Positions 9,503 to 19,022 of a stretch of DNA of 64,000 bases are shown here, piece by piece. Numbering within the stretch: position 1 is the first letter of the stretch; each line of letters starts with the position of its first letter. The notes beneath the pieces were generated by a model. It worked only from the letters and a program-made list of their open reading frames with translations, was not told where the DNA came from and did not search any database. The position numbers were made by a program, and so were the translations under genes. This DNA is from an uncultured Gammaproteobacteria bacterium (GTDB lineage: Bacteria > Pseudomonadota > Gammaproteobacteria > DRJJ01). Where the stretch lies: contig CAMYJU010000006.1 of NCBI GenBank assembly GCA_947258795.1, forward strand, positions 86,333-150,332, written 5' to 3'.

Positions 9503-10465
9503 TTATAATCCTTTTTCACGAAAATATCTCAATGCACCTGGATGTATACGTTCCACCGGCACCTGTACGATCGTGTTTTGCACAGTGGTATAGCTCCCCT
9601 GCTTGAGCCGCTTGGCCAGGGCACTTTCGCCTTGATGAATGGCGCGGGCTAATTGATAGCCCACATCTTCGGGTAAATCAGGCTTGACCAATATCATTGA
9701 CCATAATCCGACTGAATCTACTTGATAGTCCTGGCCTTTATAAGTCCCAGCCGGTACGGACATTTTTTTTAAATGGGGATGTTTCGCCATAATCTGCTTA
9801 ATCTGCGCGTTTGTGGGTGCGATAAAACGTGCACCTTCAGGGCCATTTGCCACTTTCACAAAACCTGGCCAGCCAATCCCTGCTCCCCACAATGCCTCCA
9901 CTTTTTTGCCCAAAACCAGGCGTGGTCCATCGGCGGCCTTGTCAAGCAGTACTTGCTGAAAATTCACATCCGGTTTCAAACCCATGCCATCAAGGACATC
10001 ATTTACAAGTATACGCAAACCTGAAGCTCGCGTTCCAAATGCGATAGGCTTACCTCTGAGATCCTCAATCGATTTGTACGGCGAACCGGCGCGCACTACA
10101 AACATGCCTGGGTTAGGATACATGACTGAAAGGACCTTAAGATTCGCCGGCTTACGACCTATCCCATCGAGTGCAATGCGCGCCGCATTGCCTTCTACCA
10201 ATCCGATATCGATTTTACTCGCTTCCAGAAAAGGCAGGTTTTGCTTGCTTCCCTTGGTGGCAATAGCCTCAACATGTAGTTTGACATCTGTAGCATTGAT
10301 CACCTCGGCAAGATTTTGGCCAAATAACTGAAAGCCACCCCCTTTCGTGGCCGTACCCAATACGATTTTGGTTGTGATCGACTCCGCCCAACTGAGGTGC
10401 GACAGGAAAATAACGGGCAATAGTAAAAAACATGATAAAATAACACGCATTAAATGAGGTTTCAT
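9503..10465 (-). CDS. TAXI-type TRAP transporter solute-binding protein
   Basis: Periplasmic binding protein of the TRAP-associated extracytoplasmic immunogenic (TAXI) family, 320 residues. An N-terminal signal peptide (about residues 1-27, ending LSWAES) is followed by TKIVLGTATKGGGFQLFG, the typical first strand and ligand loop, and the conserved middle region with VNDVLDGMGLKP and DGPRLVLGKKVEALW. CGAGG before the ATG supports this start. No TRAP membrane subunits lie nearby, so it is an orphan or works with a distant permease. Ligands of TAXI proteins are mostly small organic acids; not deducible here. Confidence 0.87.
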   Translation of the reverse strand: MKPHLMRVILSCFLLLPVIFLSHLSWAESITTKIVLGTATKGGGFQLFGQNLAEVINATDVKLHVEAIATKGSKQNLPFLEASKIDIGLVEGNAARIALDGIGRKPANLKVLSVMYPNPGMFVVRAGSPYKSIEDLRGKPIAFGTRASGLRILVNDVLDGMGLKPDVNFQQVLLDKAADGPRLVLGKKVEALWGAGIGWPGFVKVANGPEGARFIAPTNAQIKQIMAKHPHLKKMSVPAGTYKGQDYQVDSVGLWSMILVKPDLPEDVGYQLARAIHQGESALAKRLKQGSYTTVQNTIVQVPVERIHPGALRYFREKGL

Positions 10466-10694
10466 CTGGGCATACCTCGGAATTGTTTATAGTTAGTCAG
10501 AATAATAGCCCGATCAACTGGGCGATCAACAAATGCGAGGTATTTATTGAAATATCTGCTGAATTTGTTGAAGTTAGCGTCCAGTGGCTACTGATACCTG
10601 GGAATACCGGATTCTGACTCGATTTAATTGGACTTTAACACATCCACAATCCTGTTAAACTTAGTATATATACTAAATGGGTTAATGTTTATCT

Positions 10695-11741
10695 ATGACA
10701 CTCCTTTTTGTTTACCTGGCAATCGCCATAGGCATATCGTTTATCTGTTCAATTCTGGAAGCGGTGTTATTATCAATCACACCAAGTTTTGTTGAAAAAA
10801 CAGGTGCTAATCAGCCGCGTGCAGGCAAACTGCTTAACACAGTCAAGCAACGTATGGACGAATCGCTGTCGAGTATTCTTATCCTGAATACCTTTGCCCA
10901 TACCATGGGTGCAGCTGGTGTAGGCTCACAGGCGGTTAGAATATTCGGTGTAAAATGGGAGACCTTGATTGCTGTACTGCTGACACTGGCGATACTGTAT
11001 TTTTCCGAAATCATCCCGAAAACCCTCGGCGCGGCCTATTGGCAAAAACTGGCCATTCCAGCCGCCTTTGTGATCAAGTGGCTGGTTAGACTGGTTTATC
11101 CACTAGTATGGTTATCCACACGGCTGACTAGGCTATTCAGCAAAAACAAGGGTACCGAAATCACACGTGAGGAAATCATCGCACTTGCTTCGCTTGGTCA
11201 TAAAGACGGAACCCTGTTTCAGCAGGAAAACGAATATCTATACAACCTCCTGAGTCTGCGTGAGATTCGCACCGAGCAGATACTGACGCCACGCACCGTA
11301 GTCCATATGTTCGAGCATTCGACCAGTGTGACCGAGGCATTAAATGACCCCAGGACACGCCAGTTTACCCGCATTCCCATTTACCAGGACACATCCGATA
11401 ACATTACCGGAAAAGTCATCAAACACGATCTGTACCAGGCAGAGCGTGCCGGCAACGGTAACACACCGATCAATGACTATAGAAAGAAAATTAATCGCGT
11501 ATCAGAAAAATTACCGGTTCCCCAACTTCTCGATATGTTTATCAAACAACGCGCCCATATGTTTCTGGTAGAAGATGAGTTCGGCCAGACCGCAGGTATC
11601 GTGACACTTGAAGATGCGATTGAGACCCTGTTGGGACGCGAAATTGTCGATGAAAGTGACAAGATCGAAGACATGCAGGAACTGGCAAAGAAAAAATACC
11701 GCGAGCGGTTACGCCAGGAGGATCAAAAATCTGCTGAATAA
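10695..11741 (+). CDS. CNNM/CorC-type membrane protein with CBS domains
   Basis: Integral membrane protein with an N-terminal DUF21/CNNM domain (about residues 1-150, three to four helices; motif EIIPKTLGA is diagnostic) and a cytosolic CBS pair (about 195-320, with ILTPRTVVHMF and LVEDEFGQTAGIVTLEDAIE). The family is linked to magnesium and cobalt export and is often mislabelled hemolysin. The usual C-terminal CorC_HlyC domain is absent; the protein ends in a charged tail (KKKYRERLRQE). Single gene, ATG start with only a weak upstream GGGTT. It ends 27 bp from a convergent gene. Confidence 0.88.
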   Translation: MTLLFVYLAIAIGISFICSILEAVLLSITPSFVEKTGANQPRAGKLLNTVKQRMDESLSSILILNTFAHTMGAAGVGSQAVRIFGVKWETLIAVLLTLAILYFSEIIPKTLGAAYWQKLAIPAAFVIKWLVRLVYPLVWLSTRLTRLFSKNKGTEITREEIIALASLGHKDGTLFQQENEYLYNLLSLREIRTEQILTPRTVVHMFEHSTSVTEALNDPRTRQFTRIPIYQDTSDNITGKVIKHDLYQAERAGNGNTPINDYRKKINRVSEKLPVPQLLDMFIKQRAHMFLVEDEFGQTAGIVTLEDAIETLLGREIVDESDKIEDMQELAKKKYRERLRQEDQKSAE

Positions 11742-11768
11742 GCACCGAAAATGATTTCTGAAACAATA

Positions 11769-13865
11769 TCAGGGTGAAGTAGCAATTACACCACGGCTGC
11801 CTACCCCGACCAAATGGCCTGACGGTATCCAGATTAAATCTTCAAATGTATGGCCCGCGCTCATGAACGGCACATTGTTGTATTGATTAGGCTGGAATGT
11901 CCAGTTTATCCCATCAGTCGATCGAACTGTATGCGCGCTATTGCCAACCGCAACATACTCATTTCCCGTCCATGCAATAGCATATAGAGAAAAAACGGTG
12001 TCTGGATTACGCGACACCCAGGTCACGCCATTGTCATCAGAGGTTAATAATGTGCCACTGTCACCTACGACAATAATCAGGCCTGGCGTAGAAACCGCGT
12101 CGTTTAACGTCGTCGTGACGCCACTGACGCGTTTAGTCCAGCTAATACCATCTGGCGATGTCACGATATTGCCTTCCTGACCAAAGGCAATAAATTGCGT
12201 ACCCGTCCAGATAACATCATTTAGTGTTTTTGTAGCGGTATTGGTCTGTACGGCCCATGCGATGCCATCCGATGAGGTTCGAATCTCACCACCATTGGTT
12301 CCACCTCCAACCGCGACCAGCAGGGTATCCGAACTGACCAAACCGCGGTTTGGTACTGAATTGCCGATTTGTATCCAGCTAATGCCATCCTGTGATGTAT
12401 GCACACCGGTATTTGCGGCAATTTGTGAGGTGGCGACAAAGCTATTTAACGCATTCGACCATTCCACATCAAGAAACAACCACCCGGTATGTGTATCACC
12501 AAAGGTCCAGCTTAGGCCATCATCCGTAGAAGTTAGTGTTTGCAATGTAAGGTCATTTACCACAAGCCGCCCATCTACCGGTGAACGAGCTATATGCGTG
12601 TGCGTTTTATGCGTACTTAGGGTTTTCCAGTTAGTAGCATCAAATGATGTGTAAATCCCCTTCGTTGAGGACAAGCCCGAACCTGCAGCAACATACTCGC
12701 CATTGTTATAGGTAAAGGAATTAAACATATGGATATGATTTGTATCGGAACGCGCCGTGGAGGTCCAGCTTAATCCGTCAATAGATTCATAGACATGATA
12801 ATTGCCTATCGCACGCCACATCCCATTCAGAAATTTTATTTCCGTTATATACCCCATAGTAGCTGTACGAGGTGCCCAGGTAATGCCATCAAATGATGTT
12901 CGAAAATGTGCAGCATCACCACCGCTCTGGAAGTTCATACCAACGACAAACATTCCATTATGCGCACCAATAGAGCTGATATTATTGGGTATGCCAGTAC
13001 TCTGCATGGTCCAGCTCTGTCCGTTGTCACCAGAGCTCATTACCGTAGCGTTATCACCTATCGCTACCAGAGTGCTGCCGTTCCAGGCTATATCTCTTAG
13101 TGTCTCAGTCGTAGGAGATGCACGGGATACCCAATTGGCTCCATCCGTCGAGGTTGTTACGGCACCGTTTTCACCCACAGCAACCCAGGTAGTTGCGGTT
13201 TTGGTCACTGCCAGAAGATGTTCGCCTGATGTAGTAGGTTGTTGCGTCCAGATATGTCCCGCGTTGGATGTATAGACATTTGAATAGACACCCACAGCAA
13301 GAAATTGATTACCATCCCACATCACATCATTCACACCAAAGAATAAATTGATTTCTTTCCACAGCTTATGATCGGTTGACGTAAACAAATCGCTGGATGC
13401 AATGACCGTCATCGTACCATCAGTTGCCATACTTTGACCGGATTCAGGTATACCTTCCAGACGGCTGGTCCATGATACTCCCGGTGTCGTGGTATCGGTG
13501 ATGACAATAAAATCACTTGAAGTTGAACCACTGCCATCCGATGTCATAACCGTGATTGGACCGGTGGTCGCACCAGCCGGGACATCCACCACCAGCCTGG
13601 TGGTTGTTGCTGCAATGACCTGGGCCGCGACTCCGTTAAACGTCACCGTATTCGAGGCAGGCACCTCTTCGAAAATGACACCCGAGATTTGAACCCATGT
13701 ACCCACTTTGCCAGACGTAGGTGCAAAATCGGAAATCACAACAGGTGAAGAACCACTGGGTGGAGGTGTGCTCGGGTCACTACCTGTACCGCCACCACCG
13801 CCTCCACAAGCGTTAATAATGAATGACAGTACCAATAAAAAACTAAATCGAACACAATTTTCCAT
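11769..13865 (-). CDS. large lipoprotein: IPT/TIG domain plus YCF48-like beta-propeller
   Basis: 698-residue predicted lipoprotein. The signal ends in lipobox INAC, followed by a glycine run and a Pro/Ser linker typical of surface-tethered proteins. Residues about 42-118 form an IPT/TIG immunoglobulin-like domain (SDFAPTSGKVGTWVQISG). The rest is built of roughly a dozen repeats of about 40-45 residues with the pattern TSxDGxxW followed by a short strand and xxGxxxxxA, as in photosystem II assembly factor YCF48 and sialidase-type BNR propellers. Start ATG has AAGGTT upstream. Role unknown; probably binding at the cell surface. Confidence 0.85.
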   Translation of the reverse strand: MENCVRFSFLLVLSFIINACGGGGGGTGSDPSTPPPSGSSPVVISDFAPTSGKVGTWVQISGVIFEEVPASNTVTFNGVAAQVIAATTTRLVVDVPAGATTGPITVMTSDGSGSTSSDFIVITDTTTPGVSWTSRLEGIPESGQSMATDGTMTVIASSDLFTSTDHKLWKEINLFFGVNDVMWDGNQFLAVGVYSNVYTSNAGHIWTQQPTTSGEHLLAVTKTATTWVAVGENGAVTTSTDGANWVSRASPTTETLRDIAWNGSTLVAIGDNATVMSSGDNGQSWTMQSTGIPNNISSIGAHNGMFVVGMNFQSGGDAAHFRTSFDGITWAPRTATMGYITEIKFLNGMWRAIGNYHVYESIDGLSWTSTARSDTNHIHMFNSFTYNNGEYVAAGSGLSSTKGIYTSFDATNWKTLSTHKTHTHIARSPVDGRLVVNDLTLQTLTSTDDGLSWTFGDTHTGWLFLDVEWSNALNSFVATSQIAANTGVHTSQDGISWIQIGNSVPNRGLVSSDTLLVAVGGGTNGGEIRTSSDGIAWAVQTNTATKTLNDVIWTGTQFIAFGQEGNIVTSPDGISWTKRVSGVTTTLNDAVSTPGLIIVVGDSGTLLTSDDNGVTWVSRNPDTVFSLYAIAWTGNEYVAVGNSAHTVRSTDGINWTFQPNQYNNVPFMSAGHTFEDLIWIPSGHLVGVGSRGVIATSP

Positions 13866-13953
13866 CAGGTGAACCTTCGAAGCTTATATCTAGATATTCA
13901 CTGGAACTATACCAAGTAAGCATTCTGGTGAGTGAGATTTCAATCACAAATTG

Positions 13954-14131
13954 TCATTGATTTACAGTAATTAGTGTATGCAACTGATTGATACAGAACA
14001 GTTTACCGCTATCTGTGGAAAAATAGATCCGGCCTTGTGATCTTTGTACAAACGCGCGAATGCGCTCATCCAGGTCTTCCAGCAGTCGCTCTTCGGCGAC
14101 GGCCTGACCTTGCTGATCTATGACGACCCGG
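13954..14131 (-). pseudogene. C-terminal fragment of a PQQ-type sugar dehydrogenase
   Basis: In-frame 59-codon fragment with a stop at 13954-13956, almost the same as the C-terminus of the intact sugar dehydrogenase at 16039-17175: both contain EERLLEDLDERIRA and TDSGKLF. Homology stops abruptly at about 14130 where a different gene fragment begins on the other strand. The rest of the gene is absent. Best read as the stub of a duplicated or formerly longer gene. Confidence 0.82.
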
Positions 14132-14345
14132 CATCGCCACCACCTTTAACCTGGACTATGTCAAGCGCCATTATTACTGGAGCCACGAATCTATCAATCC
14201 CTCCCACATCGCGCCCAAAAAACCCGAACTGAATTACGATGATAATTTTTATCCTCTTCGTCGCCTTTTCTGCATTGTTATGGATACAATACCCTTGGAT
14301 AGACTCATCGACCGTCACATTCGGTCTAATTGCCTGATTTTGTAA
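14127..14345 (+). pseudogene. C-terminal fragment of glutathionyl-hydroquinone reductase (YqjG/ECM4 type)
   Basis: Reading PGIATTFNLDYVKRHYYWSH then ESINPSHIAPKKPE, this matches the conserved C-terminal signature of YqjG/ECM4 glutathionyl-hydroquinone reductases (family form PGIAxTVxxxxIKxHYxxSH followed by xSINPTGI). Only about 45 codons of homology remain; the frame then runs on into unrelated codons until TAA at 14343. No start codon or N-terminal part exists because the sequence to the left belongs to the sugar dehydrogenase stub. Recognition is from memory of the family. Confidence 0.75.
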
Positions 14346-14361
14346 GCGGAGTAAATGCCTT

Positions 14362-15957
14362 ATGGATTTTCAATGGGTTGCCAATGCACTGGGTGACGTT
14401 GCTTGGATCTCCCTGGCCTTTGCGCTTGGCTTTTTATCACGCCTGATAAGCCTGCCCCCATTGGTGGGTTTTCTAGCCACCGGCTTTGTGCTGAATTACA
14501 TGGGTATCGCCAGTGGTGATGTATTGCAGAAACTGGCAGACCTGGGTATCACCCTACTGCTATTCACTATTGGCCTCAAGATGAACCTGAAAATGTTGCT
14601 GCGGCCCCAGGTGTGGGCGGTCACCAGTCTTCACATCGGCCTGGTTATGGCCGTCTTTGGAATCGGGCTATTAGTGCTCGCAATGCTGGGAGCGCCGATG
14701 TTCCTGGATCTGGACTTCAAGCTGGCACTGATGTTGGCCTTTGCCCTGAGTTTCTCCAGCACCGTGTTCGTTGTTAAGGCACTTGAAGATAAAGGTGAAA
14801 TGAAGTCACTTCATGGCCGCATCGCCATCAGCATTCTTATCATGCAGGACCTGGCCGCTGTGGTCTTCCTGGCCGCCTCTACGGGTAAAGTACCTACGCC
14901 GATGGCGCTGTTATTGTTTCTACTGATCCCCCTGCGTCCGATGTTTCATTATTTACTGGAGCGTACCGGTCACGGTGAATTACTGATCCTTTATGGGCTG
15001 GTTCTGGCCATTGGCGGCGCGCAGCTGTTCGAACTGGGTAGCGTGAAAGGCGACCTGGGGGCATTAGTAATGGGATTACTGATATCGAACCATCGCAAAG
15101 CTGCCGAAATGGCCAAAACCATGCTGGGTTTCAAGGACCTGTTTCTGGTGGGCTTTTTCCTCTCCATTGGCATGGTGGGGGAACTGTCGCTGCAGGCTGT
15201 ACTCATTGGCGTGTTGCTGGTTCCTTTTGTCTTATTCAAGTCATTCCTGTTTTACGGTTTAATGACCTTGTTCAAACTGCGCGCGCGCACCTCCCTGATG
15301 GCGACGCTAAATCTTAGTAACTATAGCGAGTTCGGTCTAATCGTTATTGCCATCTGTGTATCCAATGGCTGGCTGGCATCGGAATGGCTGATCGTGGTTG
15401 CGGTTGCGCTGTCACTGTCATTCGTGTTTGCCGCGCCGCTGAGCAGCCGTGATGACGAAATCTACCGTGGCTACCGCCATATCTGGCTCAAGTATCAGCG
15501 TGCAGAACGTCTGCCAGACGATCAACTCCTGGACACCGGTGATGCCACCATTGCCATTTTTGGCATGGGCCGGGTAGGTACCGGTGCCTATGACACCATG
15601 CATAAGCTGCACGGCGATACCGTCGTGGGTGTTGATTTCGATGCCGACACGGTAGCACGGCACCAGGCGGCTGGACGCAATATCATGCGCGGTGCGCCCA
15701 ACGATTCGGATTTTTGGGAAAAGGTACGCCAGGATCACAATATCGATCTGGTTATGCTGGCACTACCCAACCTGGCAGCCAACCTGGATGCACTGGAACA
15801 GCTGCGCGCGATCAATTTTAGCGGGCGTATCGCCGCTACAGCGAGATACCTGGATGATGAAGAACCGCTTAGAGAGGCCGGCGCCTCGGCCGTCTTCAAT
15901 ATCTATGCCGAAGCCGGCACAGGGTTCGCTGGCCATGTCACTGACAATCTGCAATAA
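14362..15957 (+). CDS. CPA2 cation:proton antiporter with TrkA-N domain (KefB/YbaL-like), copy 1
   Basis: Inner-membrane monovalent cation:proton antiporter of the CPA2 family, 531 residues. About 11-12 membrane helices span residues 10-370; the conserved core FSSTVFVVKALEDKGE and HGRIAISILIMQDLAAV is visible. A cytosolic Rossmann TrkA-N domain starts near residue 395 with GMGRVGTGAYD and would bind NAD(H). GGAG lies 11 bp before the ATG. A clear paralogue lies at 47036-48595. It probably exports K+ or Na+ to adjust internal pH and salt. Single gene, followed by a convergent hairpin. Confidence 0.9.
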   Translation: MDFQWVANALGDVAWISLAFALGFLSRLISLPPLVGFLATGFVLNYMGIASGDVLQKLADLGITLLLFTIGLKMNLKMLLRPQVWAVTSLHIGLVMAVFGIGLLVLAMLGAPMFLDLDFKLALMLAFALSFSSTVFVVKALEDKGEMKSLHGRIAISILIMQDLAAVVFLAASTGKVPTPMALLLFLLIPLRPMFHYLLERTGHGELLILYGLVLAIGGAQLFELGSVKGDLGALVMGLLISNHRKAAEMAKTMLGFKDLFLVGFFLSIGMVGELSLQAVLIGVLLVPFVLFKSFLFYGLMTLFKLRARTSLMATLNLSNYSEFGLIVIAICVSNGWLASEWLIVVAVALSLSFVFAAPLSSRDDEIYRGYRHIWLKYQRAERLPDDQLLDTGDATIAIFGMGRVGTGAYDTMHKLHGDTVVGVDFDADTVARHQAAGRNIMRGAPNDSDFWEKVRQDHNIDLVMLALPNLAANLDALEQLRAINFSGRIAATARYLDDEEPLREAGASAVFNIYAEAGTGFAGHVTDNLQ

Positions 15958-15999
15958 AGTGAAAAACAGTACCTGGGATTAGTTGGGGCCAAAGAACAA

Positions 16000-16024
16000 C
16001 CGTTTCCTATATTATAGAAAACGG
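16000..16024. terminator. bidirectional hairpin between convergent genes
   Basis: CCGTTTCCTAT/ATAGAAAACGG pair as an 11-bp stem with one mismatch and loop ATT, between the antiporter (+) and the sugar dehydrogenase (-) stops. Confidence 0.55.
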
Positions 16025-16038
16025 CACTCTATCCTAAT

Positions 16039-17175
16039 TTAATTCACTAGATTCGGTACTGGCTTGATAGAGAACAGTTTGCCGCTATCGGTCGTAAAAT
16101 AGATCCAGCCTTGTGGACTTTGTGCAAGCGCGCGGATGCGCTCATCCAGGTCTTCCAGCAGTCGCTCTTCAGCGATGGCCTGACCCTGCGTATCAATGAC
16201 AACCCGGTTCAGGTGTCGCAGTTTCAAGGCCCCTGAAAACAGGTTGCCCTTCCAGCTAGGAAATGCTGAGCCGGTATACAATATCAGACTCCCTGGCGCA
16301 ATCGACGGGGTATACTGTTTAACCGGTTGTTCCATCCCTTCACGGTGTGTGCCCTCGCCTACAGCAACGGGACCCCAGTATTCCTTGCCATAGGAGATCA
16401 CCGGCCAACCGTAATTACGGCCGGGTAGGACCAGATTGATTTCATCACCGCCGCGCGGGCCATGTTCGATCACCCAGAGCCGTCGGTTTTTAATATCATA
16501 GGCGATGCCCTGCGGGTTTCGATGGCCATAACTCCAGATTTCCGACAAGGCATCCTTTCGGCTGATATACGGGTTATCTTTGGGAACGCTGCCATCCCGT
16601 TTCAGCCGCATTACCGTACCATTATGACTACTCAGGTCCTGGGCCGTTGGCCGATCGCCGCGATCCCCCACCCCAAAAAATACATGGCCGGCTTCATCAA
16701 AGGTGATACGACTACCAAAATGATAGCCAGTATCCGTCGCGGAACGCGTCTCGAGCAGATCCTGCCAATTAACCAGTTGACCGCTTTTCAGCTTGGCACG
16801 CGCTAACACGGTCACACCCTCACCGTCCTGATCGCGCACAAAGGTAAAATAGATCCAGCCACCGGGTCGAAAGTCAGGCGGTACCGCCACATCCAGCATT
16901 CCACCCTGACCATCTGCCAACACGTGCGGCGCGCCTTTCAATACACGCATTTTCAGCGCGTCGACATTCAGCAAGCGGATTGTGCCACCCCGTTCGGTAA
17001 CAATGATTTCATTGTCGGAGATAAACGCCAGTCCCCACGGAATGCCCAGGCCATCGATCACAGACTGTAGTTCGAACCTGACTTCCTGGCTGTTATTGAT
17101 GCGCGATGAATCGGCCCACACGGGTAACACCAAAGTGGTGAATAACACCCCCAGTAATAAAATAATCGCTTTCAT
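16039..17175 (-). CDS. PQQ-dependent soluble aldose sugar dehydrogenase (YliI-like)
   Basis: Periplasmic six-bladed propeller dehydrogenase of the glucose/sorbosone dehydrogenase family, about 378 residues. The start is set at MKAIILLLGVLF because it begins a signal peptide ending at VWADSS; the in-frame extension upstream (another 21 codons) is not signal-like. Motifs: IPWGLAF, GQGGMLDVAVPPDF, GHRNPQGIAYD, EHGPRGGDEINL and NYGWP, all conserved in YliI. It would oxidise aldoses with PQQ as cofactor, feeding electrons to the respiratory chain. No PQQ synthesis genes are in the window. A stub of a second copy of its 3' end lies at 13954-14131. Confidence 0.9.
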   Translation of the reverse strand: MKAIILLLGVLFTTLVLPVWADSSRINNSQEVRFELQSVIDGLGIPWGLAFISDNEIIVTERGGTIRLLNVDALKMRVLKGAPHVLADGQGGMLDVAVPPDFRPGGWIYFTFVRDQDGEGVTVLARAKLKSGQLVNWQDLLETRSATDTGYHFGSRITFDEAGHVFFGVGDRGDRPTAQDLSSHNGTVMRLKRDGSVPKDNPYISRKDALSEIWSYGHRNPQGIAYDIKNRRLWVIEHGPRGGDEINLVLPGRNYGWPVISYGKEYWGPVAVGEGTHREGMEQPVKQYTPSIAPGSLILYTGSAFPSWKGNLFSGALKLRHLNRVVIDTQGQAIAEERLLEDLDERIRALAQSPQGWIYFTTDSGKLFSIKPVPNLVN

Positions 17176-17521
17176 TGTGATTCGTACACCCTGCTCATAT
17201 GTCATCATTGTCATTAAAAGGCAGTGTAGCACCGGCAAACTTCAAACGTTTATCCTATATGCCATCTGCATTTAGCGATAATTACCAACAACAAATCTTA
17301 TCCGTATTTGTAAATGGTTTACACTGATTCAAATCCTTATACCACTAATTTAGTACGTTATTTCATGCGCAGCATTTGGCAAAATAACCATTCGACAAGT
17401 AGGTTACAGGTATGTGTAGGACTGCACAGAACGGATACCTGTTATATAACTGAATATTATTGGTCACTGGAATGACTATACTCTAGGTTATTTAATTAGC
17501 TGAGTTGGATACACCAAAGAA

Positions 17522-17842
17522 ATGAACAACCGGAACCAGGAATTAAAAAAAATCATCAACATGTTTTACCAGGCTGCCGGGATGACAGGTTGGAATGGAA
17601 ACGTGAATGAACATGTGGCAGAAGTATTTTCACATATGCTCATAGAATCACAAAATTGCCTTAACGACTACACTTGGGCGCTTCGTCCTGGTGAATCAGA
17701 TTCCATTATGGAAGACATCATCTTCCAGGTCGATTCAGATATGATTAAAAAACTGGCAGAAACCAATAAAGAATCGACTTGCCTGGAGTTTGTTATAGAA
17801 CGCTGGGATGGAAAATTAACTAAAGCATCTTATAACCTATAA
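17522..17842 (+). CDS. hypothetical protein
   Basis: 106-residue protein that I do not recognise. It has no signal peptide, membrane helix or metal motif; the sequence is mixed alpha/beta looking with a well balanced amino-acid composition, and codon use is like that of neighbouring genes. The ribosome-binding site is poor (CAAAGAA before ATG), so the start is uncertain. The flanking regions hold degenerate palindromic repeats, so this may be accessory DNA. Confidence 0.55.
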   Translation: MNNRNQELKKIINMFYQAAGMTGWNGNVNEHVAEVFSHMLIESQNCLNDYTWALRPGESDSIMEDIIFQVDSDMIKKLAETNKESTCLEFVIERWDGKLTKASYNL

Positions 17843-17889
17843 CTTGAAGTAGTCTCTGACTTAACCTGATACTCCGATTGCCAGAATTT

Positions 17890-17934
17890 GAGTCAAGTTA
17901 TTCCTGATATTAGAAACAATTGCTTTCTGACACC
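17890..17934. repeat. family A palindrome, degenerate copy 2
   Basis: Right half GATATTAGAAACAATTGC and TTCTGACACC is well preserved; the left arm (GAGTCAAG) is weak. Confidence 0.55.
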
Positions 17935-18025
17935 ATATTGATTCTCAGGTCCGACCCCTACTATCCTACAGGCTTACATTTCCGCTCCTGAACACAGTCT
18001 AAGTTCGCAACCCAGATTCATGCCT

Positions 18026-18046
18026 TATATATTAGCAACAATTGCT
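18026..18046. repeat. family A palindrome, half copy 3
   Basis: Only the centre and inner right arm (TATTAGCAACAATTGCT) remain; the outer CTGACC is lost. Confidence 0.45.
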
Positions 18047-18102
18047 TAATCGTTCCTGCTCATAAAATTTTTCAGATGACAGAATTTATAACCGAACAGA
18101 AC

Positions 18103-18558
18103 CTAGTCACTGGTTTCAATTGTTTGGCGAATGATATCGGCAGTATCTTTTTCCCAAGATGCAATCATGGCCTTTAGCTCTTGCGTCGTAGCATGAGTTC
18201 TGGGCAGCGCAAACGGCATGCCGACCAGCCGTATCATCTCACCATCTCTATAGATAGTAATAGAGAGGGGTAAAAAACTGGAAAATTCAGGGTAATTATC
18301 CAATACCGTTTTGACTTCACCCGGTTTGGCAAAAAAAACAATCCGGTATTCTGAGATATCGTAACCGGCTTTTTCCATACCCACATCAACCTGCTGCACT
18401 CTCGACACCTGATATCCTTTCGCTTGAATATTTGTTTGCAACTCAGACATTACTTCCGGGAAATCATTCCTGGTCTGTGCATTTTCGACACTATCACAAG
18501 TAGCGAGTGTAGCAGCTACAAACAGGTATATGAACAGGCGACAAAATGAAATACTCAT
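18103..18558 (-). CDS. DUF302 lipoprotein
   Basis: 151-residue predicted lipoprotein (lipobox LATC near residue 21) with a DUF302 domain over about residues 30-145. DUF302 is a small alpha/beta domain of unknown function, common in sulfur-oxidising bacteria. Its ATG overlaps the stop of the upstream DUF302 gene (ATGA), so the two are translationally coupled. Here the conserved cysteine-containing segment seen in the upstream paralogue is absent. Confidence 0.75.
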   Translation of the reverse strand: MSISFCRLFIYLFVAATLATCDSVENAQTRNDFPEVMSELQTNIQAKGYQVSRVQQVDVGMEKAGYDISEYRIVFFAKPGEVKTVLDNYPEFSSFLPLSITIYRDGEMIRLVGMPFALPRTHATTQELKAMIASWEKDTADIIRQTIETSD

Positions 18559-19022
18559 AAAACAGCTTCTTCCATGATATCCAGATAACTATTACCACTC
18601 GCGTCGCATACTGCGCCCACCCTAGTACCTGCCAGCTTTTTTACCGCATCAGGATTAAGCGCCGATATAATGACCTTGCCATGCTCTTCGCTAATCGTGA
18701 AACGGCACGGCAGCATGTAACCTATTTGCTGGTCCAGTTTCAGGGATTGATATGCCGCAGAAAAGTTACAGAAGTAAACGATATACTGTTGTTTGTCCCC
18801 GCCAGGTAAAAAACCTTCAGCAACTGCCTGTTCACGAATCATTCGAAAATTACGAGCCTTAACAGCATTTTTGATATTGTTGATTGTCTCGGCGTGAGAG
18901 TAAGGTGATTCCACTCTGATTAGCGCCGATAACTCGTTGTTACCTATTACCTGCCATCCAGTAATGATCGCGACCAGGATAAATATGATAGTAAGCATAA
19001 TAGTATTGTATGTATGCTTCAT
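18555..19022 (-). CDS. DUF302 membrane-anchored protein
   Basis: 155-residue protein with one N-terminal membrane anchor (residues about 8-27) and a DUF302 domain. Start chosen at MKHTYNTIML, which follows GGAGGG; a five-codon upstream extension lacks this. The segment IGYMLPCRFTISEEHGKV is typical of the family. It forms a two-gene operon with the downstream DUF302 lipoprotein by a 4-bp overlap. Role unknown; the anchor and paralogue suggest a periplasmic pair. Confidence 0.78.
   Translation of the reverse strand: MKHTYNTIMLTIIFILVAIITGWQVIGNNELSALIRVESPYSHAETINNIKNAVKARNFRMIREQAVAEGFLPGGDKQQYIVYFCNFSAAYQSLKLDQQIGYMLPCRFTISEEHGKVIISALNPDAVKKLAGTRVGAVCDASGNSYLDIMEEAVL

Noticed and set aside
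14044-14232. 62-codon plus-strand frame
   Set aside because: It runs through the joint of two gene stubs; the first part is antisense to the sugar dehydrogenase fragment and the second is in a different frame from the YqjG-like fragment.
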